This document shows positions 12,419 through 23,300 of a DNA stretch of 64,000 nucleotides, piece by piece. The notes below the pieces were generated by a model, which worked only from the letters and a program-made list of their open reading frames with translations, was not told the origin of the DNA and searched no databases. Numbering within the stretch: the stretch's first letter is position 1; each line of letters opens with the position of its first letter. Made by a program: the position numbers and the translations under genes. Origin of the DNA: Phlebiopsis flavidoalba (Eukaryota; Basidiomycota; Agaricomycetes; Polyporales; Phanerochaetaceae). The stretch covers positions 299,016-363,015 of the forward strand of contig JAOCPU010000034.1 in NCBI GenBank assembly GCA_035772785.1, read 5' to 3'.

Positions 12419-14561
12419 TCACTCAACAGTCTGAGCACAGCCGAATCAGCGATTGTCAGTCTGTCAAAATGATGTTGTAACTCACTCACCGCAGGCGGCT
12501 TGGATGAAATATCGTAAGTAACTCGGTTGACACCCTCGACCACCTCGTTCGTGATGCGCGACGAGATCTTACGAAGGACAGCAGGGGGGAAGTCGAACCA
12601 GTCAGCAGTCATAAAGTCCTCTGATTGAACAGCACGCAGAGCGATACCTGTAAACAACAGTCGTTAGAAGGTCTACACGTGGACGCATGTGCAGATTCCG
12701 TTACCCTGCTCGTATTGTCCTTTTTCCCTCTCCCATGACGCCCACGGCTTTCACGGGTAGCAATACGGCAAAAACGCTTGGCTGATTTGGTCGTACAGGC
12801 CCGCCTTCCTGATCTCGGAGATGTAGATGTCATCGGCCTTTTGGAGGATCTTGACCTGTTCGCGGGTAACGGGTCCGAGAATTCGGATCGGCGAGACCAG
12901 GGGGCCGGGGAAAGGGTGACGTTGCACGAGGTGCGTGGGGATGTTGAGAGAGACGGCCCAGCGCGCGAACCTCGTCTAGTTGGCAAAGAGTTAGTGGGGG
13001 AGGCTATGGTACAATGATAGCGCAGATGTACCCTTGAACAGCTCCCTGAGAGGCTCGATCAGCTTCAGCTTCATGTCCTTGAGCAGTCCGCCGACGTTGT
13101 GGTGCGTCTTGATAGTAGCACTGGGGCCCTTGAAGCTGATGCTCTCGATGACGTCGGGGTAGAGAGTTTCCCTGCAGCAACCACTCGACGCGACCCCTTC
13201 TTCTTCTCTGCACCCTTCAGCTCCTCCTCCTCAGCCTCCTTCTCGATGCGCGCAGCCTCGCGCTCAAAGACGCGCACAAACGTCCCGCCGATAATCTTGG
13301 CGCTTCTGCTCGGGATCCTCGACATCATGGAGCTTCTCGAGGAACAGGTCCGATGCGTCGACGACGGTGAGGTTGACGCCCGAGGTCCTCTGACAGCCAT
13401 CTTGTGCACCTGCGCACCCTCGTTGAGCCGCAGGACGCCGTTGTCGACCATGATGGCGTGGAAGCGGTCGCCGCCGATGGCTTCGTGCATGAGCTTTGCC
13501 GCAACCGGTGCTGGTCTGACGCCACCGCTGACCGCACCAATGACGCGACCTTGGGCCCGCAAATCTGTCGTATCCGCGCGATTTCCTTGCCGATAAACTC
13601 ATTCCTGCGGCGGCACTTGTCAGATAAACCTACGATTCCACTAGACACAAACTCACCATGGTCCAGTTGGGGTTTGCTGCATTTGCAGATGTTCAGAAAC
13701 GAAGCGACCAATGACCTCCTTGCCCCGCTTGTGGGTGACGTGGTGACCTCGGCGTGGAACTGAATACCGTAGAACTGGGCTTGGTGTTGTGCGTGATGGC
13801 GGCGAAAGGGGCGGTCTGGGTGCGACCAATGACGTGAAATCGGGGGGAAGGGACGAGAGCTGATCGCCGTGCGACATCCACACCTGCATAACACGGTGAG
13901 CCAAAGCCTGCAACCAACAAGCACAACGCGACGCAACCTGCATCTCATCGCCCAGACCCTCAAAGAGCGCATCGACGGACGCGCTTGCTGGACCCCGCAC
14001 CACCTTCGAGCTTCACCGTCTGCGCATGACTATGAGCTGCGCGAAACCGTACTCGCGATGGTCGCACTTTGAGACGGTGCCGCCCATCTTCCAGGCCATC
14101 TCCTACTTGCCGAAAGCGCGATGAGTTTTGGTTTAAAGAGGGTGAGGATATGCGCCGCACCTGGAGGCCATAGCAGATGCCGAGCAAGCACCGGCACGGC
14201 CGTAGAGCTCCAAAGACTGCGCGGGGTCGACCGTGGGGCGCGTCCGAGTCATAGACCGAGTAGGGCGAGCCAGAGAGGATGATACCTATTTACGCCCGCC
14301 ATGTCAGATATACTCGTGTGCAGAACGAGAGAGCACGCACCCTTGGGCGAAGAAGTTCAGGTCCTTGATTTTCTGCGTGCACGGCATCAGCTCCGCGTAG
14401 ACGTTGAGCTCGCGACATCTCCTGGTGATGAGAGGTGACTGTACTGCGAGGGAATAGGAGCGGTCAGCGCGGGCCAGCGGCGGCGGAGGCGGCGTCCCCC
14501 CAACCTGTGAGCCAAAGTCGAGGATGAGGATCGTGTCGAACTGGTCGTGGATCTCGGCCAT
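12419..14561 (-). CDS. GUA1: GMP synthase (glutamine-hydrolysing)
   Basis: Converts XMP to GMP using glutamine and ATP, the last step of de novo guanine nucleotide synthesis, in the cytosol. The start at 14561 leads into the class I glutamine amidotransferase domain ([26 protein letters not shown], and VLGICYGLQ with the catalytic Cys near 14180). The ATP-pyrophosphatase loop GAVSGGV is at about 13540, then [37 protein letters not shown] and [20 protein letters not shown]. The dimerisation domain follows ([20 protein letters not shown], near 12940-12880). The last 60 bases are a terminal exon: the coding frame leaves ISSKPPA at 12490, crosses a 59-nt GTGAGT...CAG intron (12489-12431) and ends TVE-stop at 12419, one or two residues short of the usual Trp-Glu end. 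Many indels, most near homopolymers. Family identity is certain. Confidence 0.95.
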
Positions 14562-16087
14562 CGTGCGTGTCGTGGGCGGCGCGGAGCGTGAGGGGGCGAG
14601 AAGGACGGGGTGTGCACACGGCGCGGAGACAGAGTCAAGCGCAATTTTGATAAATCACCGTGTTAATTTTTGGCGCCTGATGGGTGATCCGCACGCTTAC
14701 CGCGTTGGGACATATCCCGACGCATGTCGCGCGCGCCGCTGCCAGCGATTTCTACCGAAATTCTGTGTCGACGATTCTTCTAACATTTCGCGCGGCTTCA
14801 AGGGTTTAATAAGACATATCAAATCTCGAGCAACTGATTAGACACAGTATCCTGCGTTACTGCCGACTTCAATACGGCCAGGAGTTAGAGTCCCACGCCG
14901 CCCTGACGTGGAAACCGTGGATTGTAGATCCCGGTCTAACATGCTGCTCAACAAGCATCCATGCAATAAAGCAAGAAACATGTGCCAAATGGACTGCTTA
15001 ACCAATCGACCACTGACTCCCAGACACCATCCCGCGAGGCATCGCACAAGGGGACCTAACCACATTTTGTCAGCCGTCACAAGTCTATGGCCAACAGCCC
15101 AGCTCTCATGCGAATGCACAATTTGCACATGCCACCGCACGCCGTGCAGCCGTGAAAAGCTCGCGCTGCACACACAGTAGACGGCGGCTCATGGACCCGA
15201 CCACAATGACCTTCATCCCGCGAAATGTCCCACGCATTCATCACGCCCGAGCACCCCGACCCGCCATTGTCACCATCCAGAACACAAGTCTCGGCCATCT
15301 TCCGTGGTCCCCACGCCAAAAACTGCATTGTCCGCCAGGAAGCGCTCCTTGCGGAACGTAGAATGCAGAAACGGGCGCGTCGTCTAGGGACAATGGGGAT
15401 GTGGCGGGTTGTCCAGGGGGTGCTATTGTGCGTGTCTTGTCCGCAAAAGAATAGGACGTCGTTGTGTAGAGGGGGTGTTTTGCATAGTTTGTGGGACAGA
15501 TGAGGGTATATCGGAGTATTGATGTCCTGTCTAGATAGGCAGGTTGGGGAGCACGCCACATTGTTTGGAAGAGGCGTGGATAGAGGAGGCTGGGAAAGGA
15601 GACGACGCTGCACGAGCCATGTAGTGAGTGTTATATTCAGATGCATAGCATGAAGTGCGTACCAGTGGAGAGGCACGTGTGACGCGTCGAGGCTATGCGG
15701 ACAATTGCTGGATCGAGCACCATGTGCTCTCTGGGTTCACAATCGAGTAAAGTGTTCGAGCGTGGAGAGATCCCTGAGTCAAAAGAAACCCAAAGTATAC
15801 CTACCAAAGCCTCCATGCCGGCCCCCGGGGAGCGCGAGGGAGGGGTCCTCGGGTGTACGCCACATTCTGGTAGCGCTGCGGCTGGGGAGCCTGTGCAGCC
15901 GGTCGGTAATGCATGAGGCCCATACCAGCACGAGCAGTTTGAATCCATAAATGAGTACACATTCCGCACATTTTACATCCAGAGGAGCGCACCAAAACCA
16001 AAAACCAAACCCAAAACACCCACACACCGTCCTCCCACACAACAGGGCCCACCATATCCAAAATCCAAACCCCAAACCCCACCCCAC
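14562..16087. other. Intergenic region, promoter of GMP synthase and unassigned frames
   Basis: Open frames occur on both strands (for example 15077-15676 -, 199 codons, and 15225-15503 +). The 199-codon minus frame is Cys/His/Arg-rich and unlike any family I know, and its plus-strand complement is also open. The first few hundred bases should carry the GMP synthase promoter. No gene is supported. Confidence 0.35.
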
Positions 16088-17455
16088 CTACCAAAACACC
16101 TCCCCCGTCATCAACCTCCTCCCAGTCCTAACAAACCCCCACCCTCTCCCTCTCCCCCTCCTTTCCCCCCACCATACGACACCTCAACCACCCCCGCCGG
16201 ATGGCGCATCCTCACCACCCCCGTCCCGCGGCGCGCCGCCGGCAAGAGCCCCCCCCACGCGAGCGAGCCCCGGGGACGGCCGCCGCCGCGCCGAGGCAGA
16301 GGCCGACTGTCATGGGCACCGAGCGCGGTGCGGGACGGCCATGGAGAGGGCTGTTATGTTTATATCTGCTTCTTCTTCTTCTTCTCCTTCTTCTCCTTCT
16401 GAGGAGGTGGGAGGGGAGGCAGAAGAGAGGACGGCGACTTTGGGCTGCGCCTGACTGGCTACCATCCCCCATGCGCTGCGCGCCGAGCACGCGCAACGCC
16501 TCCAGCGCGTCGAGGTGCGCGGGGTTCGTGTACTCGAGTTCGCGCCCGAGGGCGCTGCGCAGGTCGGAGGCGGAGAGGAAGACGGTCGGGTTCGTCGCGT
16601 CGACGAGCGACGCGCGCACGTGGGGTGTCGTTGAATTTGAGCGTGTCCAGGGCGTTGCCTGAAGGGAGGAGAGAGCCGGTGCGCGCGCCCGCGGGGTCGA
16701 GGATCTCGAGGAGGATGCGCGAGGCGCGTCCGGGGACGCCCGCGATGGCTGTTTCTTTCCTATCCAGCACGGCGGTGTATTTCCCGTCGTGCAACTCCAC
16801 GGGGAAGGTCGTGTCGACGAGTTTGGCGGTGTTGGTGTTCCCACGCGCGCACCGTCGCGCGGCCGTGTCCCCGCACGGCGCGCGGCGCGCACAGCCCCGC
16901 GTCGAGCGCGAACGGGGCCGACCATGCTCGAGAGGTTCCCGCAGTTGCCGCTCGTATCCAGCACCGAATCGCGGATGCCGACCTGGACGAACGTATACGC
17001 CACGGTCCGCGCGCGCGTCGGCAGACGCACCCACCACCACGACCTTGGAGAGGCTCGACACGCCGCCGCCCATGCCGTCGAGCTGGCGGCCGTACGCCGC
17101 GTCGGGGGAGCCCATGGCCCCCAGGAGGATCGGGCCCCCAGTGCGCGGTGTCAGACGGCAGGTCGGCCGCGCGGAGGAAGAGCCCCTTGGACGTCCCGCC
17201 GCGCAGGAATGGGACGCGGCGAGCGGGTTGCGCGCGGGGCTGTGCAGCGCGCGGGGTCTGCGCGCGCGCCGCGCCTAGGCGGGGGGCTGCCACTATCATC
17301 GGTGCCCTTGTACCGTCGCGCAGCAGCTGTTGTTGTTGTTGCTGTTGTGTGCGGGCGTTGCCGCGGCAGGGGAGGACAAGGGGCGTGGGGGCGCGTGACG
17401 CAGCGCGGATGGGGAGGGGCACCGGATTAGGCAGGCGGGCTAGACGCTGTGGCAA
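16088..17455 (-). CDS. PrpF-family aconitate/methylaconitate isomerase-like protein
   Basis: Member of the PrpF family (diaminopimelate-epimerase fold), whose bacterial members isomerise 2-methylaconitate in propionate breakdown. The start at 17455 gives an Arg/Pro-rich leader compatible with mitochondrial import, then a short poly-Gln run. The signature RRVPFLRGGTSKGLFLRAAD is near 17200-17140, then GSPDAAYGRQLDGMGGGVSS, VAYTFVQVGI, LDTSGNCGNLSSMVGP, NTNTAKLVDTTFPVE and RELEYTNPAHLDALEALRV. After an intron-like pyrimidine/GAA-rich stretch (about 16330-16455), the C-terminal motifs VPMTVGLCLGAAA, VVRMRHPAGVVEV and VRTGRRLMTGEVFW follow, ending at a TAG at 16088-16090. The region is very GC-rich and has several frame breaks. 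No propionate-cycle neighbours are present, so the substrate is open. Confidence 0.9.
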
Positions 17456-18176
17456 CGGCTGTGGCGCTCACTGCTTCGCGCGCGGCCGCACCGCCCGCGC
17501 GACCGGCAGGGGCAGCAGGCGCGGCAGCAGCACGCGTGTGGCGCAGCGCGCGGGGGGCCGTCCCATCCATTGTCCCTGGATGGTGATGAGGATGATGGTG
17601 CGCGGCGCACAGCGGGAGGGGCACGGCCGCGCGTGCGTCGGGCGAGGCGAGGCGAGGCGAGGCGAAGCAGCGCGGGCGGGGCGGGGGCAAAAACAGGGGT
17701 GCTGGGTGCTGCAGAGCCGCGTGAAGTTTGAAACAATAGATGCTGGGGGTGCGCCGGGAGGTGTTTTCCGATGCGGCGGGGGGCAACCTCCTGGGGGGGT
17801 GGTATGTCGCTCGGCAGGGCACATGGACCAGCAGTGGGCTCACGCTTGCACACGCACTCGTGGACTCGCAGTGGGGGCCGCGGACGGGAGTGGTGCCGCA
17901 CTGGGCATCGCCACGCCACAGGACGGGCAATAGCCGCCACACGCCGTCTTCTTTGGAACGTCGCCACTCTCGTGCTGATGATCGATGCACAATGCGGCGC
18001 GGAACAGTGATGGCGCTGCGCTACTTAAGCCCACGACTGCCACCGCGCACGCCCTGCCCTCCCCTGTCGTTCCTCCCCCTCCCGTCTGCTGCGTCTGCTG
18101 CCCCCGCCCCCCCGCCCCCGCCCGCGGCCCCTGCGCTGCGACGCCCCCGGCCAATCCTTCACCCACCCCCTGACTC
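17456..18176. promoter_or_regulatory. Divergent promoter region of PrpF and zinc-finger genes
   Basis: About 720 bases between two genes read outward. Very GC-rich, with a pentanucleotide repeat near its middle. Open frames on all sides reflect the lack of A/T-rich stop codons rather than coding. Confidence 0.5.
17641..17665. repeat. (GGCGA)5 pentanucleotide microsatellite
   Basis: Five perfect copies of GGCGA sit in the divergent promoter region. Length is likely variable among strains and error-prone in sequencing. Confidence 0.85.
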
Positions 18177-19837
18177 ATGGCGTCGGCCTCGCTGCCGCCC
18201 GCCCGAGCCCTCACACGCAATTTTCAGCCCCCCGCTGGTATGTCTGCCCTCCCGTCTCTCTGCGCAGCCCACGCCTGAGCTCCCCCAGAACACACCCACC
18301 AGCACGCCCACGCGCCCGCGCACCCCGCCCCGGAGCCCATGCCCGCGCCCACGCGAGCGGTCCACGTCGCCCCCCCTGCACGACCCCTCGCCCCCGCCCG
18401 CCCTCGCCCGCCTCGCACCACGAGCTCGTCCTGTCCCCGCGCGACCCCCCCGCCACCTCCCGCACCCCAGCACCTCGCGCTACGCCGTCGCCGCGCCGCG
18501 CCCGACGATCCCCTCGCTGAGCACCGTCACCCAGCTGCCGCCGCTGCGCTGGGAGCCGCGCACCCACGGCCCGCGCGAGCTAATCGAGAGCATCGAGGAC
18601 CTGCGCGAGCTGCGCCACGTCCTGCGCGAGGAGCGCGTGCAGACCATCAAGCGCCTCGAGGACCTCGACGACCGCGTCGCCGCCGCCGAGACCAAGATCC
18701 ACCTGCACCTGCGCCAGCAGCACGCGTCGTCCGAGCCCGCCAGCTCCCCCGCGCATGCTCTCCCCGCCGTCGTCCCCCCGAGGACGCCCCGCGCGTGCTC
18801 GCGCTCCCGCCGCCCGTGCCCGTGCCCCCGCCGCCGCCCGCAGGCGACGCGCACGCGCCCCGTGCCGCTTCCTCTCCGAAGACTCGGACGCGCTGCGCTG
18901 GGGCACCACCACCACCTCGAGCCGCGCGCGCCGAGCCCGCGCCCCGCCTCGCGCGCGTGGACGCGCCTGCCCCTCCCGCAGATCCGCCCCGTCGCCGACT
19001 GGACCCAGGACAGCGCGAGCTAACGCGAGCGCCTACGCCGTGTCCTACAGCCGCGGGGCGCGGCGGCAGCGCGAGCCGCTCCCGCAGCCGCAGCCGCTCG
19101 CCCTCGGAGAGCCCCGAGCCCGAGCCGGCGGGTGCCGCCTCCTTCTTTGGCGCGCCCGTGCGCCTGCACCTCCGCGGCGAGCCCCGAGCTGCCGCTCCCG
19201 CTCCCGCTGCCGTTCATGCACTACCCGCCGCCGCCGAGCTTCCGCGCGCCGTCGCCGCCGCTCGTCAAGCGTGCGCCGAGCCCCGAGCCGAGCTCGGACG
19301 ACGAGCCGCCGCTCGCCGCGAAGCGCATGCGGCCTCTCGCCCTCGCCCGCCGCTCCCTCGCCCCCTCCGCCCTCGCCTCCCCCTGCACAAAACTCCAACC
19401 CCCCAGCCCCAGGACCCGCGCAGAGCACGTTCACGTTCGTCGGCACGACGGTCGTGCCGGACCCCGCGCGGCGGCGGCTCGTGACGAAGCGGCAGTCGCG
19501 GCCGGGCAAGATACCCTGCGACCCACACCCCCACCGCGGGGGAATCCCCGTGCCCGATGCGCTTCACGCGCCACGCGGACATGGTGCGCCACCGCGAGAG
19601 CATCCACGGCGCCGCCGCGGGCAAGTACCGCTGCCCGGCGTGTGCGCCAAGAGCCTCTCGCGCGCCGATGCTGTTAAAAGGCACATATTGGGGGCGACGG
19701 ATTATATTCATGCGGATTTTGTGGCGAGGAGAGGGAGGGAGATTGATGGGGGCGGGGGATTGGTGGCGCACGCTCGTGGGGAGGAGGGCGGCGAGGGCCC
19801 GGAGCCGTTGCCTGCGCCTGTGCCGATGGAGAGTTAG
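18177..19837 (+). CDS. C2H2 zinc-finger transcription factor with coiled coil
   Basis: Probable nuclear DNA-binding protein. The ATG at 18177 opens an Ala/Pro-rich N-terminus. A frame change between 18237 and 18268 (indel, or intron with GTATGT and CGCAG ends) leads into a Pro/Ser-rich region. A coiled coil follows (LIESIEDLRELRHVLREERV, near 18580-18640, continuing IKRLEDLDDRVAAAETKIHL), then Arg/Ser dipeptide-like and acidic Pro-rich segments (SRSRSPSESPEPEP; PSPEPSSDDEPP). Two C-terminal fingers are read across frames: PC..MRFTRHADMVRHRESIH (19550-19600) and YRCPVCAKSLSRADAVKRH (19625-19680). The tail is Gly/Glu-rich and ends with TAG at 19835-19837. Start and internal frame joins are uncertain. 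Target genes are unknown. Confidence 0.75.
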
Positions 19838-20309
19838 CGGCGTGCGGGCGGGGAGTCTAGAGGGGGGAGGGTGTAGACACGAGGGGGCTGTGGTGTATAT
19901 ATGTATGTGCGTTTTGTGTGTATACCCCCATGAGATGATATATCAGGCTATGCCATGTTTGTCCTGTGTCTTTTTTGGGAGGCGCGACTGCAGTCGTTTG
20001 CGCACGCCGCGGGCTGGCAGGCGTTTGGTTGTACGAAGTTGACACGGGGTGCTTTCTAGAGTTTATGGGCCCGTGTATGATCATCCTGGACGTGCGACGC
20101 CACATGCATCAACATTCGTCTTGATGCGCTCCTCGCAAAACGATCTTTGTGGCACGTCTCGACCCCTGCATGCAGACCAAAGCGACGCGTGGTGAATCGA
20201 CACACACTAGCGACAGAAAAAACTAGTCGTCGTACAGTACACACATTACACACACAAACGCGCACCCGACAGATAATTTACACCAAAGAACAGACATCAC
20301 ACCCAGCCC
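19838..20309. other. Convergent intergenic region
   Basis: Lies between the 3' ends of the zinc-finger gene (+) and XRN1 (-). A/T content rises relative to the flanking GC-rich coding sequence. No gene seen; presumably the two 3' untranslated regions. Confidence 0.5.
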
Positions 20310-23300
20310 TCACGCATCCACAGCCGGCGCAGCCGCATGCCCCCTTCCCCTTCCCCTAAACCCCCTCCCTCACCTCCCCTCCCACGTCCCACGCTCCCCG
20401 TCGCCAAAATGCCCGCCCCGCGGCACAAACCCTCCACGCGCCGGCTAGTCAACCGCACCGCAAAGTCGCCGCCGCCGCGCCCGCGGGGGTTGCGAGGTAG
20501 CTCTTGGCGCCGCGCGGGCTCGCGGGCGCGCCGTTCTGCTGCTGCTCGGCGTGGTGCCCGTTGTGGAATGCGGGGGGCGCGCCGCGTGCGCCGCCGCCGC
20601 CGCCGCGCCCGCGGTTTGGGTTGGTCATTATTTGGACTGGCGGCCGCCGTTTCTACGTCCGGTTAGTGGGTGAGCGTGAGAGGGGAGGGAGGGGGGGGGG
20701 CGTACGTCTGCGGCGCGGCGCGGAAGCCCGAGGCGGCCTGCTGGTCCGGCGCGGGCTGCACCTCGGGGTACGGGCCCCGCGCGCGGCCTGAACGGCGCCG
20801 TGGGGCGCTGCTGCGTCGGATTTCTGCGGGTTCGTCGACGCGACGAACTGGGGGCGGGTGAGGTTGAGGCACGCCGCGAACTCGACGGAGGAGCCGCGGT
20901 ACGGCGCGCAGCGGGAGGTCGCCGAGGGCGGTGCCGGACATGAAGGGCACGTCCCAGAGCACGTCCATCGTCTTTGCGTTGAGCCCGATGACGGACGCCC
21001 TTCACGCTCAGCGGCACGCCGCCCGAGTCCTGGGGGGGCACCATCGTTACTCACGCGGTCGCCGAGCGCGAAATGCTGGTTCTGCAGGCCGGTACACGGC
21101 GTGCGAGGGCGCTTGAGCACCGCCTGCCGCGGGATGCCCTTCACCATGGGTGGGCCTTCTTGATCGCGTCGCGCGACTGTTTGGCGATGCACGTGTCTGC
21201 GAACTGCTCGATCTCCTTGACGGTCTCCTGTTCGCGCACGGGTGAGTACAATAGCGGGCTCGTAGTGGTGACGACGAACCTTCTTCAGCTGATCGCAGAA
21301 CAGAGAGACGGGCTCAAAGTTGCGCACGCCCTTTGTCTTCAGCCAGTTTTGGACCTCCCTCACCTGCGCATCCGCGTTCCCATCGCGGAAGACGTTCGCG
21401 TCGCCTTTGCCATACCTACACCGATAATGAGAACAAAGGGAGGGCAATTATCACCACATCAGCGTACTGTCACAGGCCTTGTTGTCGCCGCCATCACTTC
21501 TGGGTACTTGTTCTTGTACTCGCGGAGCAGATCAATAGCCTTGTCGCTAAAACTCCCAGTGACGGCCGTCCTTGCGCGAATAGTCAATGACCTTGAGGCC
21601 CTTGCCTTCGAACTTCAAGCTCAGGCCGAGGTTGTGCTTCTGGCCGTCGCTGCTGAGGACCATAACAAGTTGGACGTTGATCCTCGACACGCCCAGCGAG
21701 GACATGGCCGACGATCTCTGCGACCTTGAACGAGGGAAAGTACCGCTCGGCGGTGCGATTCTTGGCAATCTCCTTGAACTTGTCATTGTCCGCCTTTCTG
21801 AAGGGAAGAACTGGCAGCAAACGATCAGCAACGGCGTGCTTGTACCCCTGGAATGCACTCACGGGCGCAAGGATAATAGACAGGGTGTCCTGTGTGGTGT
21901 CCGAGACCTGCGCCGCCACGCCGTAGGCATGCTCCCGCCGAGGAAGAATACCTTGCTGCCGCTTGGGAACTCCTCAGACAATGGGGGCGCTGTCTTCTCC
22001 AGGAAACGGGCGTCTTCACTAGCCACCTTTGTGACAGCCATCTGCACGGCCTGCTCGGTTTCCTTCTCGGGACCTTCATAATCCTTGACGAAAGCGCCAG
22101 ACTCGAGTCGCTTCATTCCTACAACGATTTTAGTGAAGAAAAGCAAGAAAGTAATTTGGGGGACCCACCTTTTGAGCGGACGAACGTGGAGAAGTAAACC
22201 GTCAATGTCACCCGTAATGACACCGCAGCGCTTCGAGTAGTAGTGCTCAATTTTTGTCCGCCTTGGTCTTCCACAGACCGAGGCCCTGCTGCGAGTGCGG
22301 GTTTGACACGACCTTCTCAGGTTTACCCAGGGACGACGGCCAGCTTCTCTCGTACTTGAACAGATTGTCCGAGACAGCGGTCACCTTGCCCTCCTGGAGG
22401 AACGGCCAGCCAATGAAGATGCGCTGGCCAATCATCTCCGCGGCAATGTCATTGACCTTCCGGCCCTCGTACGCGTTCGTCTCGATGTGCACCACCATCG
22501 ACTTGTTCCGGCTCTCGGAGCCGTGCACGTTGACGCCGTGGTGGCCCCAGCATCGCGGTTGTGCGGCAGGGTCTGCAGCGACGGGAAGCCCGCGAGGGTT
22601 GTGCGCCGAGGAACACGCCATCACAGAGGCCTGGGATGAGATGGAGCCCGTCGAGCGTTGGCAGATGGAAGGGCTCCATGCGGCAGGTACAGCGGTATAG
22701 CGCCGGGGAAGAAGCCTGGGCAAGGAAGACGGGTACTCGGTGGCCTATCGCCTGGGTTGGGGTAGCTGAACCGTGTTGACGTCCCGAATCCGTTCCTGCG
22801 CTTCTCGTCCTCTGTCAATCGGTGTTCTCGCGCTGGCCACACTATGAACGACGATCTGACAAGATGTCAAATAAGCACTCACACCCCATCGCCTTCAGGA
22901 GCCGCTTTTCGTCAATAAAGGGGATCTTGACGATGGCCTCGCCCAGTCTTGCTTCTTGCCATTCAGGTCTTGCTCAAACTCGACCGGGTAGAAATCAAGG
23001 ATGGAAGAATTAGCGTCGTACATGAGGGGTCCTAACGCTTGCCGTTAGTATGGCACACATGATGATGAGAAAGCTGAAAGGAGCCAACTTGGTACGCAGA
23101 AGGAATGAGCTCCTTGCTAGCTGCGGGCAAACACGCCCATGAGCTGCTCAAATCAAAGGGCCCGGAATGGTTTTCCCAAATCAAATTGGAATGCCATTTT
23201 GTCGTAATTCCCTTCAGATCTGGGCAGGGTCTCAGGGTTAGCAGAGACTGGAGATTGGTGCGATACACTTACCAGAGATACGTGGGGGCATAGTGATAGT

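Noticed and set aside
15077..15676. 199-codon minus frame as a gene
   Set aside because: Cys/His/Arg-rich composition without a domain; plus strand also open. Not enough to support.
17740..18176. N-terminal extension of the zinc-finger frame back to an ATG at 17740
   Set aside because: Lies in the GC-rich divergent promoter; composition becomes promoter-like and the ATG at 18177 fits better with the spacing to the PrpF gene.
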